NCBI RefSeq assembly: GCF_001447195.1
Contig: NZ_LFRI01000386.1
Coordinates: 124,001 to 188,000, forward strand
Reading direction: 5' to 3'
Source of the DNA: Aquabacterium parvum
GTDB lineage: Bacteria; Pseudomonadota; Gammaproteobacteria; Burkholderiales; Burkholderiaceae_C
Length of the DNA: 64,000 bases
In this document: piece by piece, positions 8,641 to 19,486 of the stretch
How the letters are laid out: each line of letters begins with the position of its first letter
Position numbering within the stretch: the stretch's first letter is position 1
The notes under the pieces: model-generated
Seen by the model: the letters and a program-made list of their open reading frames with translations, nothing else
Database searches by the model: none
What the model was told of the DNA's origin: nothing
Translations under genes and position numbers: made by a program

Positions 8641-9347
8641 AAAAAAGGATCCTCCAGGCCGCCTGTGCCCCCTACCGCCCTGTTGGCATTGCCCATCACC
8701 AGTGGGCGCGCGGCAAGATGGGCTTCGACCCCGTTTTCGCCGGGATGTTGACCCATGCCCTCATCCCCGATCAGTCCGTGGTGCTGGACCTGGGCTGCGG
8801 CCGGGGCTTCATGGCCTCCTGGCTGCTGAGCGCCGAGCAGGTGGCTGCCCAGGGTTCATGGCGAGGCGCAGGCGCGCCGCCGCGTGGCATGCGTTTCCAT
8901 GGTGTCGAGCTGGTCGCCGACGAAGTGGAGGCCGGCAACCGGGCTTTGCGCCCCCTGCATGGCGACCGCGTGAGCCTGGTGGCCGGTGACATGCGCACCG
9001 CCGAGATCCCCGCCGACGTGAACGTGGTGACGATGTTCGACGTGTTACATTACGTGCCCCACGCCGACCAGGATCGACTGCTGGATCGCATCCGCCACGG
9101 GCTTGCGCGAGGAGGGCTCTTCATCACGCGGGTGGGAGATGCGCAAGGCGGCATGCGCTTTCGCATCAGCCAGGTCGTGGATCGATTCGCCTCTTTCGTT
9201 CAGGGGCACCGCCTCCCGAAGATGTGGTGCCGCCCGCTGCCGCAGTGGGTTCAAGCGCTCGAAAGCCGAGGTTTCGTGGTTCGAGCGCTGCCCATGAACG
9301 AGGGCACCCCCTTTGCCAACGTGCTCCTGGTGGCACGCGTGCCGTGA
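8625..9347 (+). CDS. SAM-dependent class I methyltransferase
   Basis: This 240-residue protein has motif I as VVLDLGCGRGFM (about residues 52-63), motif II around RFHGVELV, and a NVVTMFDVLHYV segment after the acidic loop. It would methylate a hydroxyl or ring carbon, plausibly on the aryl head group as in other aryl polyenes; the target is inferred. It overlaps the deacetylase gene by 16 bases, and its stop lies within the GTGA preceding the ketosynthase. Confidence 0.82.
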   Translation: MQAALKKRILQAACAPYRPVGIAHHQWARGKMGFDPVFAGMLTHALIPDQSVVLDLGCGRGFMASWLLSAEQVAAQGSWRGAGAPPRGMRFHGVELVADEVEAGNRALRPLHGDRVSLVAGDMRTAEIPADVNVVTMFDVLHYVPHADQDRLLDRIRHGLARGGLFITRVGDAQGGMRFRISQVVDRFASFVQGHRLPKMWCRPLPQWVQALESRGFVVRALPMNEGTPFANVLLVARVP

Positions 9348-9364
9348 ACCCAGGAGCCCGAGCC

Positions 9365-10591
9365 GTGACCCCTCCGCGACTTGCCCCCCTGCTCATCCGA
9401 GCATCGACGTTGACCAGCGCCTTGGGCGCGGGCTCGTTTGCCCACTTGCAGGCATTGCGTGAACGCCGCAGCGGCGTCCGCCCGATGAGCTGGGAAACCG
9501 TTTCGGACCTGCCGACCTGCCTGGGCGAGGTCGATGGCGTCGATGAACAAAAACTGCCCGAGCCGCTGGCGCGTTTCGATTGCCGCAACAACCGCCTGGC
9601 CTGGCTCGCCATGCAGCAGGACGGCTTCATGCAGCAGGTGCGCGGCGCCGTCGAACGGCATGGTCCGGCGCGCGTGGGTGTCTTCATGGGCACGAGCACC
9701 TCGGGCATCCTCACCACCGAGCAGGCTTATCGGCGCCGTGACCCTGCAACGGGTGCGCTGCCCGCGAACTTCGATTACCGCCACACTCACAACAGCTTCT
9801 CGCTGGCTGACTTCGTGCGGACCGGCTTTGGCCTGCAAGGCCCGGCCAGCGTGGTGTCGACCGCGTGTTCGTCGAGTGCCAAGGTGTTTGGTGTGGCGCA
9901 GCGGATGATCGCCGCCGGCCTGATCGACGCAGCGGTGGTGGGTGGCGTCGATTCGTTGTGCCTGACCACCCTCTATGGGTTCAACTCGCTGCAATTGCTC
10001 TCAGGCCAACCTTGCCGGCCTTTCGATGTCGAGCGCTGCGGCATCAACATCGGCGAGGCGGCGGGGTTCGCGCTGGTCGAGCGGCTGGATGGCGGGCAAG
10101 GCAGCCATCCTGAGCCGGGCGACATCCTGGTGTCTGGGGTGGGCGAGTCGAGCGACGCGCACCACATGTCGGCGCCGCATCCGCAAGGCCTGGGTGCTCG
10201 CCTGGCCATGGGGCAGGCGCTCACCCAGGCGGGCCTGACGCCGCAGGACATCGGCCACGTGGTGCTGCATGGCACCTCCACGCCAAGCAACGACGCGGCC
10301 GAGAGCCTGGCCGTGGAGGCGCTCTTTGGCCTGGAGACACCGTGCAGTTCCATCAAGGGCCACACCGGCCACACCCTGGGCGCGGCGGGCGTGCTCAACG
10401 CGTTGGTGGGTGAGCTGGCCTTGCGGCATGATTTCGCGCCAGCCGGCGTGGGCACGCAGGTGGTGGACCCGGCGCTGCGTTGCCGCTACCTCACCGAGAA
10501 CCTGCCTCGGCCCATGCGCCACGTGATGAGCAACGCGTTCGGGTTCGGCGGCAGCAACTGCAGCCTGGTCTTGTCGAAGGTGATGCCATGA
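9365..10591 (+). CDS. Beta-ketoacyl-ACP synthase (polyene elongation)
   Basis: The 408-residue ketosynthase has the nucleophile in VVSTACSSSAK (Cys168) and the catalytic histidines in LHGTSTPSNDAAE and IKGHTGHTLGAAG, so it should be active. The start was set at the GTG at 9365, seven or eight bases after AGGAG at 9352-9356. A GTG at 9344 that overlaps the methyltransferase stop is the alternative and adds seven residues. It is followed by a truncated ketosynthase-like partner with which it probably forms a heterodimer, as in KS/chain-length-factor pairs of type II polyketide synthases. Confidence 0.88.
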   Translation: MTPPRLAPLLIRASTLTSALGAGSFAHLQALRERRSGVRPMSWETVSDLPTCLGEVDGVDEQKLPEPLARFDCRNNRLAWLAMQQDGFMQQVRGAVERHGPARVGVFMGTSTSGILTTEQAYRRRDPATGALPANFDYRHTHNSFSLADFVRTGFGLQGPASVVSTACSSSAKVFGVAQRMIAAGLIDAAVVGGVDSLCLTTLYGFNSLQLLSGQPCRPFDVERCGINIGEAAGFALVERLDGGQGSHPEPGDILVSGVGESSDAHHMSAPHPQGLGARLAMGQALTQAGLTPQDIGHVVLHGTSTPSNDAAESLAVEALFGLETPCSSIKGHTGHTLGAAGVLNALVGELALRHDFAPAGVGTQVVDPALRCRYLTENLPRPMRHVMSNAFGFGGSNCSLVLSKVMP

Positions 10592-11445
10592 GCCTCTTGC
10601 GTCCCTCGCATTCCTTGGTGGTGCACGTGCAAGGCGTGGGCGTGTTCGGCCCGGGCCTGTCTGGCTGGGAGCACGCATCCGCCGTCTTGCGCGGTGAGCA
10701 GGACTGGAGCGCCGCACCGCTGCAACTGCCTGCGCCCGAGGCTTTGCCGCCGGCCGAGCGCCGCCGCGTCGGCCTGGCCTTGAAGCTGTCGATGGCGGTG
10801 GGCTTCGATGCCGTGCGGCAGGCGGACCTCGATCCGGCGTCGCTGGCCACGGTCTTTTCCTCGACCGGGGGCGACTGCGACAACTGCCATCAGATCCTGG
10901 AGACGCTGGCCTCAGACGACCGCGCCGTCTCGCCCACGCGCTTCCACAACTCGGTGCACAACATGCCTGCGGGCTACTGGAGCATCGCCACCGCCTGCAT
11001 GGCGCCATCCACCAGCCTGTGCGCCCACGACGCGACCTTCACGGCTGGCCTGCTGGAGGCGGCCACGCAGGTGGTGTGCCATCGGCAGGAGACCTTGCTT
11101 GTGGCCTTTGACACCTTCTACCCCGAGCCGCTGAGGGCGCACCGGCCCATTCCCCACGCCATGGGCGTCGGGCTTGTGCTGACGCCTGAACGCACGGCCC
11201 GCACCCTCGCGAGCCTGGCGCTGTCCCTCACGGCACAGGCCCCCGACACGCTCAGCGACCCGGCGCTCGAGGGCTTGCGCCAGTCGGTGCCAGCTGCGCG
11301 CGCGCTGCCTTTGCTGAGGCTGTTGGCGGCGGGGCGCACCGGAGCATCGACGGCATCAGCCTGCGCAGTCGGGTTGGCCGAGGCAGCCCGGGTGGTGCTC
11401 GAGCAATTCGACGGTGCCCACCTGGCCGTGGCGGTGCAGGCATGA
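10588..11445 (+). CDS. Ketosynthase-like chain length factor (PF13723 type)
   Basis: This 285-residue protein matches the short ketosynthase-like N-terminal family seen in aryl polyene loci. The segment SPTRFHNSVHNMPAGYWSIATACMAPSTSL is characteristic, so two pieces of it (HNSVHNMPAGYWS and IATAC) are the main evidence. It lacks the C-terminal half of a ketosynthase with its histidines, so it is unlikely to condense by itself. The ATG overlaps the active ketosynthase stop (ATGA), which fits co-assembly in equal amounts. The likely job is fixing polyene length. Confidence 0.85.
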   Translation: MSLLRPSHSLVVHVQGVGVFGPGLSGWEHASAVLRGEQDWSAAPLQLPAPEALPPAERRRVGLALKLSMAVGFDAVRQADLDPASLATVFSSTGGDCDNCHQILETLASDDRAVSPTRFHNSVHNMPAGYWSIATACMAPSTSLCAHDATFTAGLLEAATQVVCHRQETLLVAFDTFYPEPLRAHRPIPHAMGVGLVLTPERTARTLASLALSLTAQAPDTLSDPALEGLRQSVPAARALPLLRLLAAGRTGASTASACAVGLAEAARVVLEQFDGAHLAVAVQA

Positions 11446-11876
11446 CGACGCACGACCGCGACTGGATCGCCGCACACATCCCGCACCGGGGCGACATGTG
11501 CCTGCTCGATGGCGTGCTGCATGCCGACGAGCAGCGCATCGTCTGTCGCGCGCTCAGTCACCGGGATGCGAGCCACCCCTTGCGCCACGCCGGGCGCCTG
11601 GGCATCGCCGTGGGCATCGAGTACGCGGCCCAGGCGATGGCCGTGCATGGCGCCATCCTCTGTGGCGGAGAGCCCGGGCGCAGCGGCTACCTCACCAGCG
11701 TGCGCGAGGCGAGCTGGTGCGTGAGCCGGCTCGATGACCTGCCAGGGCCGCTCGAGGTGCATGCCGAGCGCCTCTCCGGCACCGACAACAACGTCCTGTA
11801 TGCGTTCAGCCTGCGGGACGGCGAGCGGGAGTTGATGGGCGGTCGCGCCACCGTCATCCTCAACACCGATCATTGA
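11442..11876 (+). CDS. Second hotdog dehydratase-like protein (COG4706 type)
   Basis: This 144-residue protein has IPHRGDMCLLDGV near the start and GIEYAAQAMAVHGAI in the middle, the two conserved blocks of the 3-hydroxyacyl-ACP dehydratase-like family found in aryl polyene clusters. It overlaps the chain length factor gene by four bases. It probably pairs with the 100-residue FabZ-like protein at 3657 to make the functional dehydratase, though the two genes are almost 8 kb apart here. The pairing is inferred from known systems. Confidence 0.82.
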   Translation: MTTHDRDWIAAHIPHRGDMCLLDGVLHADEQRIVCRALSHRDASHPLRHAGRLGIAVGIEYAAQAMAVHGAILCGGEPGRSGYLTSVREASWCVSRLDDLPGPLEVHAERLSGTDNNVLYAFSLRDGERELMGGRATVILNTDH

Positions 11877-11902
11877 CCCTTTCCCTCCTATCCTGAACGA
11901 CC

Positions 11903-12628
11903 ATGTCGAAACGACGCGCGCTCATCACCGGGGGCAGCGGGGCCATCGGTGCGGCCATCTGTCGCCAGTTGGCGGCCGACGGCTGCCATGTCATCGTCCA
12001 CGCCAACAGCGGCATCGCCCGTGCCGAGGCGCTGTGCGCAGCGCTGCTGGCCGATGGGTTCAGTGCCGAGGCCGTCCAGTTCGACGTGACCGATGCGCAG
12101 GCCACTTCGGCGGCGCTGGAGCGCCTGCTGGAAGGCGGCGCCATCCAGGTGGTGGTCAACAACGCCGGCATCCACGATGACGCGGCCTTCCCGGGCATGT
12201 CGGCCGAGCAGTGGCACCGCGTCATCGACGTGTCGCTGCATGGCTTCTTCAACGTCACCCAGCCGCTGACCATGCCGATGGTGCGCACGCGCTGGGGCCG
12301 CATCATCACCATCTCGTCGGTCGCCGCGATCATGGGCAACCGGGGCCAGGCCAATTACGCAGCGGCCAAGGGCGCTTTGCACGCTGCCACCAAGACCTTG
12401 TCGATCGAGCTTGCCAGCAGGGGGATCACGGTCAACGCCGTGGCGCCAGGCATCATCGAGTCGGAGATGAGCGAAGGCGTGTTCGACGCCCAGCACATCG
12501 CCCAGGTGGTGCCCGTCAAGCGGGCGGGGCGCCCCGAAGAGGTCGCCAGCCTGGTGGCCTTCCTGGCTTCCGAAGGCGCCAGCTACATCAGCGGTCAGGT
12601 GATCGCTGTCAACGGTGGCATGTTCTGA
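11903..12628 (+). CDS. 3-oxoacyl-ACP reductase (FabG-like SDR)
   Basis: This 241-residue short-chain dehydrogenase has TGGSGAIG (residues 9-16) for NADP(H), NNAG at 86-89, Ser138/Ser139, and the YxxxK pair Tyr152/Lys156. It ends with the family-typical SGQVIAVNGG. It would reduce each 3-ketoacyl-ACP to the 3-hydroxy form, with dehydration by the two hotdog proteins following. A gap of 26 bases separates it from the preceding gene, the largest in this part of the run. Confidence 0.88.
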   Translation: MSKRRALITGGSGAIGAAICRQLAADGCHVIVHANSGIARAEALCAALLADGFSAEAVQFDVTDAQATSAALERLLEGGAIQVVVNNAGIHDDAAFPGMSAEQWHRVIDVSLHGFFNVTQPLTMPMVRTRWGRIITISSVAAIMGNRGQANYAAAKGALHAATKTLSIELASRGITVNAVAPGIIESEMSEGVFDAQHIAQVVPVKRAGRPEEVASLVAFLASEGASYISGQVIAVNGGMF

Positions 12629-12635
12629 GCTGGCC

Positions 12636-13376
12636 ATGAAGCGGCTCGGGCAGATCCTGTGCTTCTACCTGATGCTGCTGTGGCTCGGGGCCATGCTGCT
12701 GCTGGGCAATGTCGCCAGCCTGCCGCTGTGGCTGCTGCCCAGGCGCTGGCGCGAGCCCTTCATGCGCGACATGATGGGTCGCACCTTTCACCTCTTCCTC
12801 AGCGGCTGCGAGCTGTGCGGGTTGATAGAACTCGACCTGCGCGAACTGGATGCGCTCCAAGGCCAGCGTGGGCTGGTGATCGTGGCCAACCACCCGAGCA
12901 TGATCGACGTGTTCCTCGTGGTTTCGCGGGTGCGGCAGGTGCTGTGCCTGATGAAGTCGAGCCTGGCGGGCAACCTGTTCCTGGCGGTGGGGGCGCGCCT
13001 GGCCGGCTACATCCCCAACCGGCACATCGATGTGATGATCCGGCAGGCGGCCCAGGCCGTGGCGCAGGGGCAGATGCTGCTGGTCTTCCCCGAAGGCACG
13101 CGCACCGAGGTGCACCCCCTCAACGAGCTCAAGAGCGGCGCGATGCTGGTGGCGCGGCGCGCGCACGCGCCCTTGCAGGTGGTGGTGCTCGAAGCCAGCT
13201 CCGCGTACCTGGGCAAGGGCTGGCCGATCTGGCGACCGCCCGCTTTCCCGATGCGCTACCGCGCGCGCCTGGGCCCCAGGCTCCAGGTCACCGGCTCGCT
13301 GCCCGAGACGGCGACCGCCCTCCAACAGACTTTCATGCAGGAGCTGCGCGACGTGCCGGCTCCTTCGCAGCGTTGA
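12636..13376 (+). CDS. PlsC-like 1-acyl-glycerol-3-phosphate acyltransferase family protein
   Basis: This 246-residue protein starts at the ATG at 12636 and has an N-terminal membrane segment (about residues 8-35). The catalytic HX4D is in NHPSMIDV (His86, Asp91) and the acceptor-binding block is FPEGTRT (151-157). It would acylate a glycerol-phosphate or similar acceptor at the inner membrane. Two unrelated acyltransferases in one pigment cluster fit a product carrying both polyene and fatty acyl chains. It lies seven bases after the reductase. Confidence 0.82.
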   Translation: MKRLGQILCFYLMLLWLGAMLLLGNVASLPLWLLPRRWREPFMRDMMGRTFHLFLSGCELCGLIELDLRELDALQGQRGLVIVANHPSMIDVFLVVSRVRQVLCLMKSSLAGNLFLAVGARLAGYIPNRHIDVMIRQAAQAVAQGQMLLVFPEGTRTEVHPLNELKSGAMLVARRAHAPLQVVVLEASSAYLGKGWPIWRPPAFPMRYRARLGPRLQVTGSLPETATALQQTFMQELRDVPAPSQR

Positions 13377-13379
13377 TCC

Positions 13380-14144
13380 ATGAGCTTCTCTCCTTCTCCC
13401 TCCGCCACGCACCTCGTCCTCATCCCCAGCTACAACCCGGGGCCGAAGGTGTTCGAGACCGTCGCGGCCGCGCGTGCTCGCTGGGCGCCTGTGTGGGTGG
13501 TGGTCGATGGCAGCACCGATGGCACGCCCGAGGCGCTGCGCAAGATGGCCAAGGAGGACGCCCAGCTGAAGGTGCTGGTGCTGCCCGAGAACCAGGGCAA
13601 GGGGGCTGCGGTGCTGCATGGCATGGACGAAGCGGCGAAAGCCGGTTTCACGCATGTGCTGTGCATGGACTCGGACGGCCAGCACCCGGCCGACCTGATT
13701 CCGTACTTCATGGCCGCTTCGGCGCGGCAGCCCGAGGCCATGGTGCTGGGCGTGCCCGTGTTCGACGAACATGCGCCCGCCTTGCGCGTCAAAGGCCGCA
13801 AGATCTCGAACTGGTGGGCCAATCTGGAGACCCTCTGGGTGGGCATCGGGGACTCGCTGTATGGCTTTCGCGTCTACCCGATCGAGCCGTTGCGCCGCAT
13901 CATGCATGCCCAGCGCTGGATGCGCCGCTTCGACTTCGACCCCGAGGCCGTGGTGCGCCTGGCCTGGTCAGGCGTGAAGCCGGTGAACGTGCCCGCCCCC
14001 GTGCGCTACCTGAAGGCAGAAGAGGGCGGGGTCTCGCACTTCAACTACCTGCGCGACAACAAGCTGCTGACCTGGATGCACATCCGCCTGATGTTCGGCT
14101 TCGGACTGCGGCTGCCGATGCTTTTGTGGCGCAAGCTGGCGTGA
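13380..14144 (+). CDS. GT2 family glycosyltransferase
   Basis: This 254-residue GT-A glycosyltransferase has LIPSYNPG at the nucleotide-sugar end, VVDGSTDGT (from residue 41), and the metal-binding DSDGQHP (Asp97-Ser-Asp). A hydrophobic patch near the C-terminus may associate it with the membrane. It ends the pigment run. In many aryl polyene clusters the GT2 and a COG4261 acyltransferase form one protein; here they are separate genes at opposite ends of the run. The donor sugar is unknown. Confidence 0.85.
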   Translation: MSFSPSPSATHLVLIPSYNPGPKVFETVAAARARWAPVWVVVDGSTDGTPEALRKMAKEDAQLKVLVLPENQGKGAAVLHGMDEAAKAGFTHVLCMDSDGQHPADLIPYFMAASARQPEAMVLGVPVFDEHAPALRVKGRKISNWWANLETLWVGIGDSLYGFRVYPIEPLRRIMHAQRWMRRFDFDPEAVVRLAWSGVKPVNVPAPVRYLKAEEGGVSHFNYLRDNKLLTWMHIRLMFGFGLRLPMLLWRKLA

Positions 14145-14160
14145 AAAGCGCCCTTCGCCG

Positions 14161-15042
14161 TCAGTGCGCAGCCTGGTACAGCGCGGCGCCTGCCACCATC
14201 GGGTCGCCCGTGCGGTCGTAGGCTTCGACCCAGGCGTCGTAGTTGTGGATGGCTTCTTGCTGCCAGGGGTGGAACCCGGGCTTGAAGTAGGCCAGCAGCG
14301 TGCCCAGGTGGCTGGAGAGCACGCCCTTGTAGCCGAACAGCCACCAGCGCGACTTGGCCATCATCCACATGCGTTGACCGAACGAGAAGCCGTCGTTCTT
14401 GAGCAGGCGGTTGGTGAAGCGCATGGTCAGCAGGCTCAGGAACAGGATGACGTGCACCATGGCCGCGCAACGCTTGAAGTAGCCCACCTTGGCGACCTGC
14501 TGCATCACGTCGTAGGCCACGGCCTTGTGCTCCATCTCTTCGACCGCGTGCCAGGCCATCATGGCGCGCAGCTTGGGATCAGCGTTGGCCATGGTTTCCT
14601 TCTTGACGAAGAAGATCTCGGCCAGCATGGCGGTGAAGTGCTCGAAGGCGGCGGTCAGCGCCAGGTTGTATTCCTTGGAGAAATACTTGGTGTGGAACGC
14701 GTTGTTGTCGTTGATGAAGTCGACGATGGCGTCGATGTCCATGCCCTGCTCGCGCAGGCGCTGGTTGTACTTGGAGTGCACGATGCCGTGCTGGCCTTCC
14801 TGGCGGATGAAGGTCTTGATCTCGGCCAGCAGCTTGGGGTCGGAGGTTTGCTCGCGGAAGGCGCGCACGCACGAGATGAAATAGCGCTCGCCATCGGGGA
14901 AGGCCGCTTGCAGGGCGTCGATCAGGCGCGACTTGTAGGGGCTGTTTTCGTACCACCAGCGGGGCAGGTCACCGTCGAGGCCGAAGTCGAGTTTCTCGCG
15001 GGCAACCAGTTCCTTGGCGTTGTGCAGGGCTTGTTGGCTCAT
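14161..15042 (-). CDS. Putative metal-dependent hydrolase, ferritin-like (PF10118 type)
   Basis: This 293-residue protein has carboxylate/histidine pairs spaced along helices: EGQHGIVH, EHFTAMLAEIFF and EEMEHKAVAYD. This is the pattern of a di-iron four-helix bundle. The family is labelled predicted metal-dependent hydrolase, but the reaction is not known. Start ATG at 15042 is preceded by GGAG; the frame could extend 25 codons further. It is the last gene on the strand of the liu operon but is separated from it by about 115 bases. Its stop lies only 16 bases from the convergent pigment run. Confidence 0.7.
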   Translation of the reverse strand: MSQQALHNAKELVAREKLDFGLDGDLPRWWYENSPYKSRLIDALQAAFPDGERYFISCVRAFREQTSDPKLLAEIKTFIRQEGQHGIVHSKYNQRLREQGMDIDAIVDFINDNNAFHTKYFSKEYNLALTAAFEHFTAMLAEIFFVKKETMANADPKLRAMMAWHAVEEMEHKAVAYDVMQQVAKVGYFKRCAAMVHVILFLSLLTMRFTNRLLKNDGFSFGQRMWMMAKSRWWLFGYKGVLSSHLGTLLAYFKPGFHPWQQEAIHNYDAWVEAYDRTGDPMVAGAALYQAAH

Positions 15043-15156
15043 GTCTGTCTCCGTGTCGCGGACCCGTTGTGGGTGCCAGATTTGATCTGGGTCGGATCCT
15101 AGGGGGTTGCGGGGCACCCGGAGGGCACCCTGCGCGACAGGAAGGCAGCCAAGGCG

Positions 15157-16335
15157 TCATGAAGTGGCATTGAACAGCTCTCGGCCGATCAACATGCGTC
15201 GGATTTCGCTGGTGCCGGCCCCGATTTCGTAGAGTTTGGCGTCGCGCCACAGGCGCCCGAGCGGGTAGTCGTTGATGTAGCCGTTACCCCCGAAAATCTG
15301 GATGCCTTCGCCGGCCATCCAGGTGGCTTTTTCGGCCGTCCACAGGATGAGGGCGGCGCAGTCCTTGCGCACGTGGCGGGCATGCTGGCTGCCCATGGCG
15401 TCGAGGTTCTTGGCCACGGTGTAGGCCAGCGCACGACCGGCCTGCTGCACGGTGTACATGTCGGCGAGCTTGCCCTGCAGCAGTTGGAACTCGCCGATGG
15501 CTTGGCCGAACTGCTTGCGCTCGTGGACGTAGGGGATCACGTGGTCCATCACGGATTGCATGATGCCCAGCGGGCCGCCCGAGAGCACGGCGCGCTCGTA
15601 GTCCAGGCCGCTCATGAGCACCTTGGCGCCGTTGCCTTCGCCGCCCAGCACGTTGTCAACAGGCACCTCGCAGTCCTCGAAGAACAGCGGGTAGGTGTTG
15701 GAGCCGCGCATGCCCAGCTTGTCGAGGTGTTGGCCTTTGCTGAAGCCCTTCATGCCCTTTTCGATGAGGAAGGCGGTCATGCCTTTGGCGCCGGCATCGG
15801 GCTCGGTCTTGGCGTAGACCACGAGCACGTCGGCGTCACCGCCATTGGTGATCCACATCTTGCTGCCGTTGAGCACGTAGCGGTCACCCTTCTTGTCGGC
15901 GCGCAGCTTCATGCTCACCACGTCGGAGCCGGCGTTGGGCTCGCTCATGGCCAGCGCCCCGACGAAGTCGCCGCTGATGAGCTGGGGCAGGTATTGGCGC
16001 TTTTGCGCTTCGCTGCCGTTGCGGTGGATCTGGTTGACGCACAGGTTGGAGTGCGCGCCATAGCTCAGGCCCACCGAGGCGCTGCCGCGGCTGACCTCTT
16101 CCATGGCCACCATGTGGGCCAGGTAGCCCAGGTTGGTGCCGCCGTATTCTTCGGACACCGTCAGGCCGTGCAGGCCGAGGTCGCCCAGCTTCTTCCACAT
16201 GTCGGCGGGGAAGAGGTTGTCGCGGTCGATGTCGGCGGCGCGGGGCGCGAGCTCTTTGTCGACGAAGGCGCGAACGGCTTCGCGCAAGGCATCGATGTCT
16301 TCACCCAGGTGGTGGTTCAGGCCGGGCAGGGTCAT
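15157..16335 (-). CDS. liuA: Isovaleryl-CoA dehydrogenase
   Basis: The 392-residue acyl-CoA dehydrogenase has the FAD-binding [13 protein letters not shown] and WITNGG blocks, and the catalytic base in [12 protein letters not shown] (Glu247), at the helix-G position that distinguishes isovaleryl-CoA dehydrogenases from other family members. It oxidises isovaleryl-CoA to 3-methylcrotonyl-CoA, passing electrons to ETF. Downstream of HMG-CoA lyase in the operon (about 50 bases apart), it completes the leucine/isovalerate route. Length is normal for the family. Confidence 0.93.
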   Translation of the reverse strand: MTLPGLNHHLGEDIDALREAVRAFVDKELAPRAADIDRDNLFPADMWKKLGDLGLHGLTVSEEYGGTNLGYLAHMVAMEEVSRGSASVGLSYGAHSNLCVNQIHRNGSEAQKRQYLPQLISGDFVGALAMSEPNAGSDVVSMKLRADKKGDRYVLNGSKMWITNGGDADVLVVYAKTEPDAGAKGMTAFLIEKGMKGFSKGQHLDKLGMRGSNTYPLFFEDCEVPVDNVLGGEGNGAKVLMSGLDYERAVLSGGPLGIMQSVMDHVIPYVHERKQFGQAIGEFQLLQGKLADMYTVQQAGRALAYTVAKNLDAMGSQHARHVRKDCAALILWTAEKATWMAGEGIQIFGGNGYINDYPLGRLWRDAKLYEIGAGTSEIRRMLIGRELFNATS

Positions 16336-16386
16336 GGTGGGTCTCCTCGGTTTCTTCGAACGGTGATCGGTCTGCGATGGGTGGGG

Positions 16387-17304
16387 TCAGGCGGCGCGTG
16401 CGCGCTTGGCCAAGGTGGCGCGGGCCACGCGCGAGGCCGTGGGCCGGCCCAGCGCCTGCGAGATGAACGCACCCGCGTCCACCAGCTTGTCCAGATCGAT
16501 GCCGGTCTGAATGCCCAGCCCGTGCAGCAGGTAGACCACGTCTTCGGTGGCCACGTTGCCGGTGGCGCCCTTGGCGTAGGGGCAGCCGCCCAGGCCGGCC
16601 ACGCTGGCATCGAAGGTGTGCACGCCCAGTTGCAGGCAGGCCAAGATGTTGGCCAGCGCCTGGCCGTAGGTGTCGTGGAAGTGGCCGCTGAGCTCGGCCA
16701 GGGGCACGCGCTTCAAGGCGGCTTCCATCACGCGCTGAACCTGGCCGGCCGTGCCCACGCCGATGGTGTCGGCGATGCCGATGTGGTGGCTGCCAATGTC
16801 TTGCAGGCGTTGCACGACGTCGTCCACCGCCTCGATGCTGACTTCGCCCTGGTAGGGGCAGCCCAAAGCGCACGACACCGCCGCACGCACCTTCATGCCG
16901 TTGGCACGTGCGGCCTCGGCCACGGGGCGAAAGCGCTCGATGGATTCGGCGATCGTGCAGTTGATGTTGCGCTGGCTGAAGGCCTCGCTGGCGGCCGCGA
17001 AGATGACGACTTCATCTGCCTTGGCGGCCAGTGCGCCTTCGAAGCCTTTCATGTTGGGCGTGAGCACGCTGTAGCGCACGCCGGCCTGGCGCGTGATGCC
17101 GGCCATGACCTCGGCGTTGTCGCCCATCTGCGGCACCCACTTGGGGCTCACGAAGCTGGTGACCTCGATCTCGCGCAGGCCGGCCGATTGCAGGCGGTGA
17201 ACGAGCTCGATCTTGGTGGCCGCGGGCACGGGTTGGGCTTCGTTTTGCAGGCCGTCGCGCGGGCCGACATCGACGAGGGTGACGTGGGTGGGCAAGGTGC
17301 TCAT
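16387..17304 (-). CDS. liuE: Hydroxymethylglutaryl-CoA lyase
   Basis: This 305-residue TIM-barrel lyase has VDVGPRDGLQNE at the N-terminus (metal-binding Asp), SGHFHDTYGQ (metal His pair) and GLGGCPYAKGATGN, with the catalytic Cys in the G-loop. It cleaves HMG-CoA to acetoacetate and acetyl-CoA, the last step of leucine breakdown. The ATG at 17304 was chosen because the family begins just before VTLVDVGPRDG; an upstream frame extension is arginine-rich noise. It sits eight bases after the carboxylase alpha gene. Confidence 0.93.
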   Translation of the reverse strand: MSTLPTHVTLVDVGPRDGLQNEAQPVPAATKIELVHRLQSAGLREIEVTSFVSPKWVPQMGDNAEVMAGITRQAGVRYSVLTPNMKGFEGALAAKADEVVIFAAASEAFSQRNINCTIAESIERFRPVAEAARANGMKVRAAVSCALGCPYQGEVSIEAVDDVVQRLQDIGSHHIGIADTIGVGTAGQVQRVMEAALKRVPLAELSGHFHDTYGQALANILACLQLGVHTFDASVAGLGGCPYAKGATGNVATEDVVYLLHGLGIQTGIDLDKLVDAGAFISQALGRPTASRVARATLAKRARAA

Positions 17305-17312
17305 GGCGGTTT

Positions 17313-19436
<2,124 letters not shown>

Positions 19437-19486
19437 GGTGCCTCGGGCTCGGTCGTGCGGGGTGGGCGTCGGCGCGGGAGTGGTGT

